From the NCBI GenBank assembly GCA_963828555.1, contig CAWHEL010000002.1, forward strand, positions 372,001 through 436,000: a DNA stretch of 64,000 bases, given 5' to 3'. The first letter of the stretch is position 1. The number at the start of each line of letters is the position of its first letter. Of the stretch, positions 16,059 through 24,476 are shown in pieces. A program made the translations under genes and the position numbers. The stretch is from JADJPO01 sp963828555. GTDB taxonomy: Bacteria; Actinomycetota; Actinomycetes; Actinomycetales; Kineosporiaceae. Under the pieces are notes generated by a model. That model made no database searches and was not told the origin of the DNA. It was given only the letters and a program-made list of their open reading frames with translations.

Positions 16059-16874
16059 TCAGGCGAGGGGTGGGGCGCCTAGGGAGCGGGATAGGGCCAG
16101 GGCGGCGGTGCGGACGGCGGGGGCCATCCGTTCGATGTCGAGCCGCTCCGCGCGCCCGGTGACCGACAGCGAGCCGACCACGGCGCCGTCAGCCCCGAAC
16201 ACCGGGCAGGCGGCGCAGACGACGCCCATCGCCGACTCCTGCCGGTCGTAGGAGATGCCCTGCGCCCGGATGCCCGTGAGCTCCCGCGCCAGCGCCCCCG
16301 GCATGATGATCGTGTAGGCCGTGCGGCGGGACAGCCCCGCGTCGAGCCGGGCCCGCACCACCTCGGGCGCGCTGAACGCCAGGATCGCCTTCCCGACGCC
16401 GGTCGCATGCGCCGGCAGCCGCCCGCCGACCCGCGACGGCAGCGGCTGGGCGTCGCGGGCCCACAGGATCTCGACGTAGACCACTTCGACGCCGTCCAGC
16501 ACGGCCAGGTGCACGTTGTTGCCGGTGGCCTCGCGCAGGTCCTCCATGAACGGGCGCGCCGCCTCCCGCAGGGTGAGCTGGCGCGGTACCAACTGGCCCA
16601 GCTCGAACATGCGCATCCCCAGACGTACCCGGCCGCCGCCGCCCGGTTCGAGCAGGCCCAACCGCACCATCTCGGCCACCAGCCGATGAGCGGTCGACTT
16701 GGGCAGACCGGTGCCGCGCGAGATCTCGGAGATGCCGATCTCGGTGTGTTCGGGGTCGAAACACCCGAAAACCAGCGAAGCGCGCTCCAGGAGGGAGGCC
16801 GGGAGCGGCCCCGGAGCCGAGGCCGGAGCCGAGGGCCGGGCCCCGTCCCGCTGAGTGGAACGCATGCCTTGCAT
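16059..16874 (-). CDS. IclR-family transcriptional regulator A
   Basis: 271 residues. The N-terminal winged helix (EIGISEISRGTGLPKSTAHRLVAEM) and C-terminal effector domain (GRLPAHATGVGKAILAFS, GVVCAACPVFGADGAVVGSLSV) are typical of IclR. Such regulators control aromatic pathways (PcaR, PobR, CatR, MhpR). It is divergent from a second IclR gene with a palindrome between them, in the middle of the island. Which of the two controls the hydroxylase is not visible. Confidence 0.88.
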   Translation of the reverse strand: MQGMRSTQRDGARPSAPASAPGPLPASLLERASLVFGCFDPEHTEIGISEISRGTGLPKSTAHRLVAEMVRLGLLEPGGGGRVRLGMRMFELGQLVPRQLTLREAARPFMEDLREATGNNVHLAVLDGVEVVYVEILWARDAQPLPSRVGGRLPAHATGVGKAILAFSAPEVVRARLDAGLSRRTAYTIIMPGALARELTGIRAQGISYDRQESAMGVVCAACPVFGADGAVVGSLSVTGRAERLDIERMAPAVRTAALALSRSLGAPPLA

Positions 16875-16903
16875 GGTCGCCGTCCAGGGAGCGACTGTCT
16901 AGT

Positions 16904-16921
16904 CAGTGACACCGGTCACTG
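16904..16921. promoter_or_regulatory. palindrome between the two divergent IclR genes
   Basis: CAGTGAC-ACCG-GTCACTG, perfect 7-bp arms with a 4-base spacer, in the 86-bp divergent promoter. It may be an auto-regulatory operator. It differs from the GTTCC-N7 sites of the structural operons. Confidence 0.5.
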
Positions 16922-16960
16922 GGCTCCGCTGCGCAGCCCGATCTGGAGGTGCTTCGCCGC

Positions 16961-17809
16961 ATGTCGACCTCGGCCCCGAACAGGACAGATCTCAGAGTGG
17001 TCAGGGCTGGCTCCGCAGCCGCGCCGCGCGGCGGCACCCGAGCCAACGGCGCCCACGACACCCGTGCCCCGGGTGGGGTCAAATCGGTCACCTCGGCACT
17101 GGACGTCCTGGACTGCTTCCTGGACAGCGACGAATTGGGGGTGAGCGACATCGCGCGGCGGCTCGGAGTGGCCAAGAGCACCGCCCACCGTCTGCTCACC
17201 TCGCTCAGCGCCCGAGGGCTGACCGACAAGAACCCCGAGACCGGGCACTACCGGCTCGGCCTGCACCTGTTCGAGCTGGGCCAACTGGCCGGTGACCGGA
17301 TGCGCCTGCGACGCACCGCCGCGCCCCTGCTCGAGGAGCTGCGCCAGCTCAGCGGCTGCACCGTGCACCTGGGCATCGCATCGGGGAGCAACGTGGTCTA
17401 CCTGGACCGGCTGGAGACCCTGCGCGGGATGCAGATCATGACCGCGGTCGCTCGCAGCCAGCCCTCGCACTGCACCAGCTCCGGCAAGGTGATCGCCGCC
17501 TTCGACCCGGACGCCGCGCGGGCCCGCAAGGCGGCCGGCTTCCCGCCGATGACCGACGTCTCGATCCGCACCGAGGCCGACTACGACCGGGCCCTGATCG
17601 AGGTCCGCCGACGCGGCGTCGCCACGAACATCGGCGAGGCTCTGGACGGTGTCTCCTCGGTGGCCGCCCCGGTGCTCGACTCCGCCGGCAGGGCCCGGGC
17701 CGCGATCTCCCTGGTCGGCCCGACCAGCCAGATCTCAGGCAATGTCGGCCGTTCGGCCCAGCTGGTCTCCGTTGCCGCCCGCCGCCTCGCGAGGTCGCTC
17801 GGAATCTGA
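16961..17809 (+). CDS. IclR-family transcriptional regulator B
   Basis: 282 residues. The winged helix (ELGVSDIARRLGVAKSTAHRLL) is followed by an IclR effector domain (CTVHLGIASGSNVVYLDRLE, HCTSSGKVIAAF, GVSSVAAPVLDSAGRARAAIS). The start taken is ATG at 16961 with GGAGG upstream; a GTG at 16949 is also possible. It lies directly upstream of the meta-pathway genes in the same direction, with a 101-bp gap, and is the best candidate to control them. Confidence 0.88.
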   Translation: MSTSAPNRTDLRVVRAGSAAAPRGGTRANGAHDTRAPGGVKSVTSALDVLDCFLDSDELGVSDIARRLGVAKSTAHRLLTSLSARGLTDKNPETGHYRLGLHLFELGQLAGDRMRLRRTAAPLLEELRQLSGCTVHLGIASGSNVVYLDRLETLRGMQIMTAVARSQPSHCTSSGKVIAAFDPDAARARKAAGFPPMTDVSIRTEADYDRALIEVRRRGVATNIGEALDGVSSVAAPVLDSAGRARAAISLVGPTSQISGNVGRSAQLVSVAARRLARSLGI

Positions 17810-17834
17810 AGCCCCCCAACGATTTCCGTCCTGC

Positions 17835-17851
17835 GTTCCGCTGGACCGAAC
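17835..17851. promoter_or_regulatory. putative IclR-type operator 3 (GTTCC-N7-CGAAC)
   Basis: GTTCC GCTGGAC CGAAC, 59 bases before the dmpE start. The outer bases extend the palindrome (GCGTTC...GAACGC, 17833-17853). Third member of the shared 17-bp motif. Confidence 0.55.
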
Positions 17852-17910
17852 GCCCCCACCACGACCTCGCCGCTCCCCGTAGCGTGCGGCGGGACCGGAA
17901 GGAGAACCGC

Positions 17911-18711
17911 GTGGACGCCGATGCGCGTAGTCAGGCTGCGCACGACCTGTTGACGGCCTATGAGACCCGCAAGCCGATCGACCCCCTGATCGAGACCTAC
18001 CCGGGCATCACGCTGGAGGACAGCTACGAGATCCAGGTGGCCCAGATCGCTCAGCGGCTGGCCGACGGAGCCACCATCAAGGGCCACAAGGTCGGCCTCA
18101 CCTCCGCGGTGATGCAGCGCCAGATGAAGGTGAACCAGCCCGACTTCGGCCACCTGCTGGACGACATGGTCTATCTCGAGAACAGCACCATCGTGGCGGG
18201 CACGTTCCTGCAGCCGCGCATCGAACCCGAGGTGGCGTTCGTCCTGAAGCGCCCGCTGAAGGGTCCGGGGGTCACGGTGGCCGAGGCCGCCGCGGCCATC
18301 GACTTCGTCCTGCCCTCGCTGGAGCTGATCGACTCCCGGATCCGGGACTGGAAGATCAGCTTCTTCGACACCGTGGCCGACAACGCCTCCAGCGCCGGCG
18401 TCGTGCTGGGCAGCACCCCGGTGGGCGTCCAGGACGTCGACCTGCGCCGCTCAGGCTGCGTGCTTCGCTGCAACGGCGAGGTCGTGGGCACCGGCGCGGG
18501 CGGCGCCGTCCTCGGTTCTCCGATCACCTCCCTCGCCTGGCTGGCCAACACCCTCGGTGCCCGCGGCGTGACGTTGGAGGCGGGGCACGTCGTCCTGCCT
18601 GGTTCGATCACCGCCTCGGTGGCGGTCAGCCCGGGCGACACCTTCAGTGCCACGTTCGGCGGCATAGGCAGCGTCACCGTGCGCTTCGCGCCAGAAGGGA
18701 ATGGAGCATGA
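17911..18711 (+). CDS. dmpE: 2-hydroxypenta-2,4-dienoate hydratase
   Basis: 266 residues of the hydratase/decarboxylase family (DmpE, MhpD, XylJ). Features are IKGHKVGLTSAVMQRQMKV, the metal-site stretch QPRIEPEVAFVL with paired Glu, LPSLELIDSRIRDWK, and DNASSAGVVLG. It adds water to 2-hydroxypentadienoate, giving 4-hydroxy-2-oxovalerate. GTG start after AAGGAG. The 3' end overlaps dmpF (ATGA). The paralogous decarboxylase is three genes downstream. Confidence 0.92.
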   Translation: MDADARSQAAHDLLTAYETRKPIDPLIETYPGITLEDSYEIQVAQIAQRLADGATIKGHKVGLTSAVMQRQMKVNQPDFGHLLDDMVYLENSTIVAGTFLQPRIEPEVAFVLKRPLKGPGVTVAEAAAAIDFVLPSLELIDSRIRDWKISFFDTVADNASSAGVVLGSTPVGVQDVDLRRSGCVLRCNGEVVGTGAGGAVLGSPITSLAWLANTLGARGVTLEAGHVVLPGSITASVAVSPGDTFSATFGGIGSVTVRFAPEGNGA

Positions 18712-19706
18712 GCGAGACCCGTATGGCCACAGCGGCCATCGTCGGCCCGGGCAACATCGGCACCGACCTGATGTTCAAGCTGCTGCGCCGCAGCGAGATC
18801 ATCCAGCCGCGCTTCATGATCGGCGTCGACCCGGCGTCCGACGGGCTGCGCCGCGCGGCGGGTGTCGGTCTGCAGGCGAGCCATGAGGGCGTCGACTGGC
18901 TGCTGGCCCAGGACGAACTGCCGGACATCGTGTTCGAGTGCACCAGCGCCAAGGCCCACCAGGCGAACGCGCCGCGCTACGCCGAGGCCGGCATCCTCGC
19001 CGTCGACCTCACCCCGGCCGCAGTCGGGCCGTACGTCTGCCCGCCGGTCAACCTCGACTTCAACCTCGACGCCACCAACGTCAACATGATCACCTGCGGC
19101 GGCCAGGCGACCACTCCGATGGTGCGCGCGGTGGCGGACGTCGTCCCCGTGCCGTACGCCGAGATCGTCGCCTCCATCTCCAGCAAGTCGGCCGGCCCCG
19201 GCACCCGGGCGAACATCGATGAGTTCACCGAGACGACGTCCGAGGCGCTGCAGGTGGTCGGCGGCGCCGAGCGCGGTAAGGCGATCATCATCCTCAACCC
19301 GGTCGAGCCACCCCTGATGATGCGCAACTCGGTCTTCTGCGCCATCCCGGCCGAGGCGGGTGAGCCCGGAGACCTGCAGGACAAGATCCTGGAGTCGATC
19401 CACGCGATGGTCGAGCGGGTCCGCGAGTACGTGCCCGGGTACCACCTGCGCGCCGCCCCCCAGTTCGACCATGCCCGGGACACCTGGAACCACCTGGCTC
19501 GGGTCTTCATCCCGATCGAGGTCAAGGGCCGCGGCGACTACCTGCCCGACTACGCCGGCAACCTCGACATCATCACCTCGGCGGCGGCCCGGGTCGGCGA
19601 CCTGCTGGTCTCCCACCGGCTGGGGGTGGCCTCCAGCTGGAAGTCCTCCGCCGACCTCGGCGAGATCAGCGAGGCCGACACCATCGACGCGACGGCAGGA
19701 GTCTGA
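18708..19706 (+). CDS. dmpF: acetaldehyde dehydrogenase (acylating)
   Basis: 332 residues. It shows the NAD-binding start AAIVGPGNIGTDLMFKLLRR, the catalytic-Cys region MITCGGQATTPMVRAV, and SKSAGPGTRANIDEFTE, all typical of DmpF/MhpF. It converts acetaldehyde, channelled from the aldolase, to acetyl-CoA with NAD+ and CoA. Overlaps dmpE by four bases and is followed six bases later by dmpG, as expected for the bifunctional aldolase-dehydrogenase complex. Confidence 0.96.
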   Translation: MSETRMATAAIVGPGNIGTDLMFKLLRRSEIIQPRFMIGVDPASDGLRRAAGVGLQASHEGVDWLLAQDELPDIVFECTSAKAHQANAPRYAEAGILAVDLTPAAVGPYVCPPVNLDFNLDATNVNMITCGGQATTPMVRAVADVVPVPYAEIVASISSKSAGPGTRANIDEFTETTSEALQVVGGAERGKAIIILNPVEPPLMMRNSVFCAIPAEAGEPGDLQDKILESIHAMVERVREYVPGYHLRAAPQFDHARDTWNHLARVFIPIEVKGRGDYLPDYAGNLDIITSAAARVGDLLVSHRLGVASSWKSSADLGEISEADTIDATAGV

Positions 19707-19712
19707 GCAGCC

Positions 19713-20849
19713 ATGGGCGACATGACCATCAACCCGGACGACGCACCCGTCGTCACGACGCCGGTCACCGAGTCCGAGGTGCTGGCGAACACCCCAACAG
19801 CCGGCGGCGACCGTGACCTGAGGATCACCGACTCCACCCTGCGCGACGGCTCGCACGCGATGTCCCACCAGTTCACCGAGGAGCAGGTCCGCGCCGTCGT
19901 CCACGCGCTGGACGCGGCCGGCGTGCAGGTGATCGAGGTCTCGCATGGCGACGGCCTGGGTGGGTCCAGCTTCAACTACGGCTTCAGCCGCGTCGATGAG
20001 ATGCAGCTGATCAAGGCCGCGGTCGAGGAGGCCACCCAGGCGAAGATCGCGGTCCTGATGCTCCCCGGGCTGGGCACCGTGCACGACCTGCGGCAGGCCC
20101 ACGCCATGGGCGCTTCGGTGGCCCGGATCGCCACCCACTGCACCGAGGCCGACGTCTCCCTTCAGCACTTCGACGAGGCCCGCCGGCTCGGCATGGAGAC
20201 GGTCGGGTTCCTGATGCTCTCCCACCGGGCCTCGCCCGAGGAACTGGCCACGCAGGCCAGGATCATGGTGGACGCCGGCGCGCAGTGCGTGTACGTCGTC
20301 GACTCGGCCGGGGCGCTCGTGCTGGAGACCGCGCAGGAGCGGATCAGGTCGGTCATCGGCGAGATCGGGGCGGACGCCCAGGTCGGCTTCCACGGCCACC
20401 AGAACCTCAGCATGGGTATCGCCAACTCGGTGCTCGCCTACCAGGCGGGCGCCAAGCAGATCGACGGCGCGCTGTGTGCGCTCGGCGCCGGTGCCGGCAA
20501 CTCCCCCACCGAGGTGCTGGCGGCCACCTTCGAGCGGATGGGCATCCGTACCGGGGTCGACCTCGGTGAGGTGCTCTCGGCCGCCGAGGACGTCGTCCGG
20601 CCGTTCATCCCGCGCCTGCCGTGGATGGACCGGGCCTCGATCACCCAGGGCTACGCGGGGGTGTACTCGAGCTTCCTGCTGCACGCCGAGCGGGCCGCCG
20701 AGCGCTACGGCGTTGCGGCACATCAGATCCTGCAGCGGGTCGGCGAGGCCGGCTATGTGGGCGGCCAGGAAGACATGATCATCGATATCGCGCTGCAGCT
20801 GCAGCAGGAAGCCGAGCTCGGCGATCTCGCCGGGATGGGAGTGCGTTGA
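19713..20849 (+). CDS. dmpG: 4-hydroxy-2-oxovalerate aldolase
   Basis: 378 residues, TIM-barrel HMGL-like aldolase of the DmpG/MhpE type. Signature parts are LRITDSTLRDGSHAMSHQFT, VIEVSHGDGLGGSSFNYGF, and the metal-binding GFHGHQNLSMGIANS. It has a short extra N-terminus of about 25 residues compared with the core family. It splits 4-hydroxy-2-oxovalerate into pyruvate and acetaldehyde. The stop overlaps the next start (TGATG). Confidence 0.95.
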   Translation: MGDMTINPDDAPVVTTPVTESEVLANTPTAGGDRDLRITDSTLRDGSHAMSHQFTEEQVRAVVHALDAAGVQVIEVSHGDGLGGSSFNYGFSRVDEMQLIKAAVEEATQAKIAVLMLPGLGTVHDLRQAHAMGASVARIATHCTEADVSLQHFDEARRLGMETVGFLMLSHRASPEELATQARIMVDAGAQCVYVVDSAGALVLETAQERIRSVIGEIGADAQVGFHGHQNLSMGIANSVLAYQAGAKQIDGALCALGAGAGNSPTEVLAATFERMGIRTGVDLGEVLSAAEDVVRPFIPRLPWMDRASITQGYAGVYSSFLLHAERAAERYGVAAHQILQRVGEAGYVGGQEDMIIDIALQLQQEAELGDLAGMGVR

Positions 20850-21676
20850 TGGCCGCCGCGAACGGTACCTGGGACGTCGATCGGGCGGCGACCGCGCTGC
20901 TCGAGTGCGAGGACAACCGGCACGACCGGACGCCGATCACCGACGAGTGGCCCGAGCTCGATCTCGACACCGCCTATGCCGTGCAGGACGAGACGCTGCG
21001 CCGCCGTCTGGCCCGGGGCGAGAAGCTGATCGGGGTCAAGCTGGGCCTGACCAGCCGGGCCAAGCAGAAGCGGATGGGCATCGACGTCCCGCTGGTGGCC
21101 TGGTTGACCGACGCGATGATCCTTCCCGCCGGTGAGCCGGTGCCGCAGGCGGCGCTGATCCACCCCCGGGTGGAGCCGGAGATCGTGTTCGTGATGGGCC
21201 GGGCGCTGGAGGGACCCGGCGTCAGCGCGGCGCAGGCGATGGGGGCGGTGGAGTCGGTGCTGGGCGGCGCCGAGGTGATCGACAGCCGCTACCGCGACTT
21301 CAAGTTCACCATGCCGGACGTCGTGGCGGACAACGCCTCCTCCGGCGCCTTCGTCACCGGCCCGGTGGCGCTGCCGCCGGCTGGCCTCGATCTGGCCATG
21401 GAGGCGGTGCTGGTCGAGGTGGACGGCGCGATCGTCGACTCGGCCACCGGTGCCGCGGTGCAGGGCAACCCGGCCGAGGCCCTGGCGCTGGCGGTGAACG
21501 ACCTGGGGCGTCGGGGCAAGCGGCTGGAGGCGGGCTGGATCGTACTCACCGGCGGCATGACCGACGCCGTGTTCGCCCCGCCCGGGGCCAGCATCGCCTG
21601 CCACTTCACCAACCTGGGCTCGGTCTACCTCAACGGCGGGCCGGCCGCGCCGGAGTCGGCTGGGGGCGGCGCCTGA
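20849..21676 (+). CDS. dmpH: 2-oxo-3-hexenedioate (4-oxalocrotonate) decarboxylase
   Basis: 275 residues of the same fold as dmpE: LIGVKLGLTSRAKQKRMGI, HPRVEPEIVFVMGRALEGP, EVIDSRYRDFKF, DNASSGAFVTGP. The KRMG and RYRDFKF variants fit the decarboxylase (DmpH/XylI) rather than the hydratase. It removes CO2 from 2-oxo-3-hexenedioate. The start is ATG at 20849, coupled to dmpG; it is coupled to dmpI by another TGATG. Confidence 0.92.
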   Translation: MAAANGTWDVDRAATALLECEDNRHDRTPITDEWPELDLDTAYAVQDETLRRRLARGEKLIGVKLGLTSRAKQKRMGIDVPLVAWLTDAMILPAGEPVPQAALIHPRVEPEIVFVMGRALEGPGVSAAQAMGAVESVLGGAEVIDSRYRDFKFTMPDVVADNASSGAFVTGPVALPPAGLDLAMEAVLVEVDGAIVDSATGAAVQGNPAEALALAVNDLGRRGKRLEAGWIVLTGGMTDAVFAPPGASIACHFTNLGSVYLNGGPAAPESAGGGA

Positions 21677-21921
21677 TGCCGCTGGTCGAGGTCACCCTGG
21701 CCACCGGGCGCAGCCCGGAGCAGATCCGCGCCCTGCTCAGCGAGGTGCACGCCGCGGTGGTGCGCTCGATCGGCGCGCCGGACGCGAACGTGCGCGTCGT
21801 CGTCCGCGAGGTGCCGCCGACGCACTGGTCTGCCGGCGGCGTGACCATCGCCGAGCGGGCTGCGGCCCAAGCTGTTTCACAGGCGCCGGACACAGCGCCG
21901 GCTCAGGAGGGGACGAACTGA
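21676..21921 (+). CDS. dmpI: 4-oxalocrotonate tautomerase
   Basis: 81 residues. Pro2 at the mature N-terminus (MPLVEVTLATGRSPEQIRAL) is the catalytic base of the tautomerase superfamily, and Arg residues in NVRVVVREVPPTHW fit the substrate-binding site. The usual enzyme is 62-63 residues; this one has about 15 extra Ala/Gln-rich residues at the C-terminus. It interconverts 2-hydroxymuconate and 2-oxo-3-hexenedioate. Start coupled to dmpH. Confidence 0.92.
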   Translation: MPLVEVTLATGRSPEQIRALLSEVHAAVVRSIGAPDANVRVVVREVPPTHWSAGGVTIAERAAAQAVSQAPDTAPAQEGTN

Positions 21922-21922
21922 C

Positions 21923-23356
21923 GTGGAGTTCTTCGGGCACATCATCGACGGGGTCGAGGTCGAGTCGGTCGACGGCAAGCGGTTCGACACGATCAACCCG
22001 TGGACCCGCGAGCGCTGGGGCGAGGTCGCCGAGGGCAGTGCCGCCGACGCCGACCTGGCCATCGCGGCAGCGCGGCGCGCGTTCGACTCCGGGCCGTGGC
22101 CGCGGATGGGGCGGACCGCCCGGGCAGCGCTGATCCACACGCTGGCCGACCTGATGGAGGAGCGGGCCGACGAACTGGCCCGGGCCGACTCCACCGACAT
22201 GGGAAAGCCGTTCGTGCAGGCCAAGCACGACGTCGCGCGCTCTGTGTGGAACTTCCGGTTCTTCGCCGACCACCAGCGTGATGCCATGGGTGAGGTGATG
22301 CCGATGGACTCGGGGCACCACACCTACACCGTCTATCCGCCGGCCGGAGTCGTCTCGGCGATCTCGCCGTGGAATTTCCCGCTGATGATGGCTACCTGGA
22401 AGATCGCCCCGGCGATCGCCTGGGGGAACACCTGCATCATCAAGCCGGCCGAGGACACGCCGGCGTCGGTGACCATCCTGGGCCGGCTGGCCATCGAGGC
22501 CGGGTTCCCGCCCGGGGTGCTGAACGTGCTGCACGGGTTCGGCGTGCCGGCCGGCTCCTCGATCACCGGGGACCCCCGGGTGGACCGGGTCACCTTCACC
22601 GGCGAGTCCGGCACCGGGAAGATCATCATGGCCTCGGCGGCACAGAACCTGATCCCGGTCAGCCTTGAGCTCGGCGGCAAGGGCGCGAACATCGTCTTCG
22701 AGGACGCCGATCTCGACAATGCGGTGTTCTGGGCGTCGGAGGCGATCTTCCGCAACGCCGGGCAGGTGTGTCTGGCCGGGTCGCGACTGTTCGTGCACTC
22801 CTCGATCTACGACGATTTCCTGACCCGGTTCCAGGCCAAAGCCGAGTCGCTGGTGATCGGGTCGCCGTTCGACGCCGACACCCAGTTCTCCTGCCTGGCC
22901 TCGCAGGAGCATTTCACCAAGGTGAAGAGCTACGTCGACTCGGTGGAGGCCGAGGGCGGGTGGATCCTGACCGGTGGCCTGGCCGAGGACGGGTCGTGGC
23001 TGGTCAAGCCGACGATCATCGTCGACCTGCCGCTGACCGGGTCGCAGTACTGCCAGGAGATCTTCGGGCCGGTGGTGGTGGTGAACCGCTTCGAGACCGA
23101 GGACGAGGTGGTGCACCTGGCCAACGACACCCGGTACGGGCTGAACGCGATGCTGTTCACCGAGAACCTGTCTCGCGCACATCGGGTCTCGGAGAAGCTG
23201 CGGGCCGGCACCGTGTGGGTGAACTGCTTCTTCATCCGCGACCTGCGGACGCCGTTCGGCGGCGTGGGCGATTCGGGTGTCGGGCGCGAGGGCGGCAATT
23301 ACAGCCGCGAGTTCTTCACCGAACCCCAGGCCGTCGTCATGCAGATCCAACGCTAG
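21923..23356 (+). CDS. dmpC: 2-hydroxymuconic semialdehyde dehydrogenase
   Basis: 477 residues of the aldehyde dehydrogenase family. Catalytic residues are Asn151 (SPWNFPLMM), Glu249 (VSLELGGKG) and Cys283 (NAGQVCLAGSR). The length and operon position match DmpC/XylG. It oxidises the product of catechol 2,3-dioxygenase to 2-hydroxymuconate. GTG start immediately after dmpI. It is the last gene of dmpEFGHIC; family A palindromes follow the stop. Confidence 0.93.
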   Translation: MEFFGHIIDGVEVESVDGKRFDTINPWTRERWGEVAEGSAADADLAIAAARRAFDSGPWPRMGRTARAALIHTLADLMEERADELARADSTDMGKPFVQAKHDVARSVWNFRFFADHQRDAMGEVMPMDSGHHTYTVYPPAGVVSAISPWNFPLMMATWKIAPAIAWGNTCIIKPAEDTPASVTILGRLAIEAGFPPGVLNVLHGFGVPAGSSITGDPRVDRVTFTGESGTGKIIMASAAQNLIPVSLELGGKGANIVFEDADLDNAVFWASEAIFRNAGQVCLAGSRLFVHSSIYDDFLTRFQAKAESLVIGSPFDADTQFSCLASQEHFTKVKSYVDSVEAEGGWILTGGLAEDGSWLVKPTIIVDLPLTGSQYCQEIFGPVVVVNRFETEDEVVHLANDTRYGLNAMLFTENLSRAHRVSEKLRAGTVWVNCFFIRDLRTPFGGVGDSGVGREGGNYSREFFTEPQAVVMQIQR

Positions 23357-23365
23357 AACCTGGCG

Positions 23366-23464
23366 AAACCTGCTCATGCGCAACCTGCTCATGCTCCGCG
23401 GGTGTCCACGTTTGGAGGCGATTTCGGCCCCCGGCGTGTACCCCTGCGGAGCATGAGCAGGTTG
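23366..23464. repeat. family A palindromic repeat, copy 3, with extra partial arm
   Basis: The full inverted repeat (23382-23464) is preceded by an extra truncated left arm AAACCTGCTCATGCG (23366-23380), a small tandem duplication. It lies 10 bases after dmpC and borders the decayed AbiEi/DUF559-like gene on its 5' side. Confidence 0.9.
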
Positions 23465-23563
23465 GGGGGTGCCTGCGTCCACAGGTGAGCGGCGGCGTCC
23501 CGTCGTCCACAGGCAGGGCGGACGGCGTGGCGTGGCCGGGTCGCGCCGTCCACGATCGGCGGC

Positions 23564-24326
23564 ATGGCTGCTCCTGCCCTCTCCACGCTGGTCGCCTCGC
23601 GCGCCGAACTGCGTGCCGCCGGCGCCACAGATCGCCAGCTGTTCACCTCGGTCCGGCGCGGCCGGCTGGTCGCCGTCCGCCGGGGCCTACTCACCCCTGC
23701 AGAGCTGAACGGCCTGGACGCCGAGGCTGCAGCCACCGTCCGCGCGGTGGGCCGCGACGTCGTGGTCAGTCACGCGCATGCCGCGCGTGACCACTCTGGT
23801 GCGCACCCTGGCCGATTACCTGCGGACACTGCACCCCCGTGACGGCCTGGCCATGCTCGACGCAGCAATCCGGGATCATGCGCTCACGACCCAGGACCTG
23901 AACATCGCCCTGTACCGGGAGAGAGGATGGCCGGGCATTGTGCAGGCGCGCCGGGTCGCGGCGCTGGGCTGCGGGCGCCGGGAGACCCCGCTGGAGTCGT
24001 GGTCGGCCTGGACCTTCCACCACCTCGGTGTTCCGGCCCCTCGATGGCAGGTCGAGATCCGCACCCCGCGTATGCATTTCGTGGCGCGGGCCGACGGCTG
24101 GTGGCCCGAGGGAGTGGTCGGGGAGTCCGACGGGCGGGTCAAGTACCTACTGGGAGCTGCCGAACGCGGGGGCGCCGATGCGCAGAACCTGGCCGAGGTG
24201 CTGCACGCCGAACGGGAGCGTGAACACCGGTTGCGCCGGCTCGGGGCAACTGTCGTGCGCTGGGGCGACGCCGACCTGGTGCAGATCCAGCGCGCCGAGG
24301 GCGCTGGCGGCGCACCTGCACCTTGA
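23564..24326 (+). pseudogene. decayed AbiEi-like / DUF559 protein 3
   Basis: The first frame (ATG 23564) encodes an AbiEi-like N-terminus, SRAELRAAGATDRQLFTSVRR through GRDVVVSHAHA. The homology then jumps to another frame, RVTTLVRTLADYLRTLHP, through REPLESW-like and VVGESDGRVKYLLG nuclease-like parts, to 24326. Around 80 residues expected between them are missing, and the junction lies in a 9-bp-arm palindrome at 23769-23791. A deletion plus frameshift is the simplest reading. It is bracketed by family A repeats on both sides, and TCCACAGG occurs upstream. Confidence 0.7.
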
Positions 24327-24377
24327 ACTACGCGAGGCTGCCCGCCGCCACGCCTTCACCGGCCGCACCACGGAATG

Positions 24378-24459
24378 AACCTGCTCATGCTCGGCTGGTG
24401 TACATGTCTGAGGGTGGGAAGGTCCTCGAACATGTACACCCGCGGAGCATGAGCGGGTT
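24378..24459. repeat. family A palindromic repeat, copy 4
   Basis: Left AACCTGCTCATGCTCGG, right CGCGGAGCATGAGCGGGTT; GTGTACATGT/ACATGTACAC pair inside. Immediately 3' of the decayed AbiEi/DUF559-like gene. Confidence 0.9.
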
Positions 24460-24476
24460 TGGGTAGCGTGAGGTGG

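Noticed and set aside
18171..20723. 850-codon open frame on the minus strand opposite the meta-pathway genes
   Set aside because: It is antisense to dmpE, dmpF and dmpG, low in complexity (His/Arg/Gly/Asp-rich) and without motifs. In very GC-rich DNA the antisense frame is often open.
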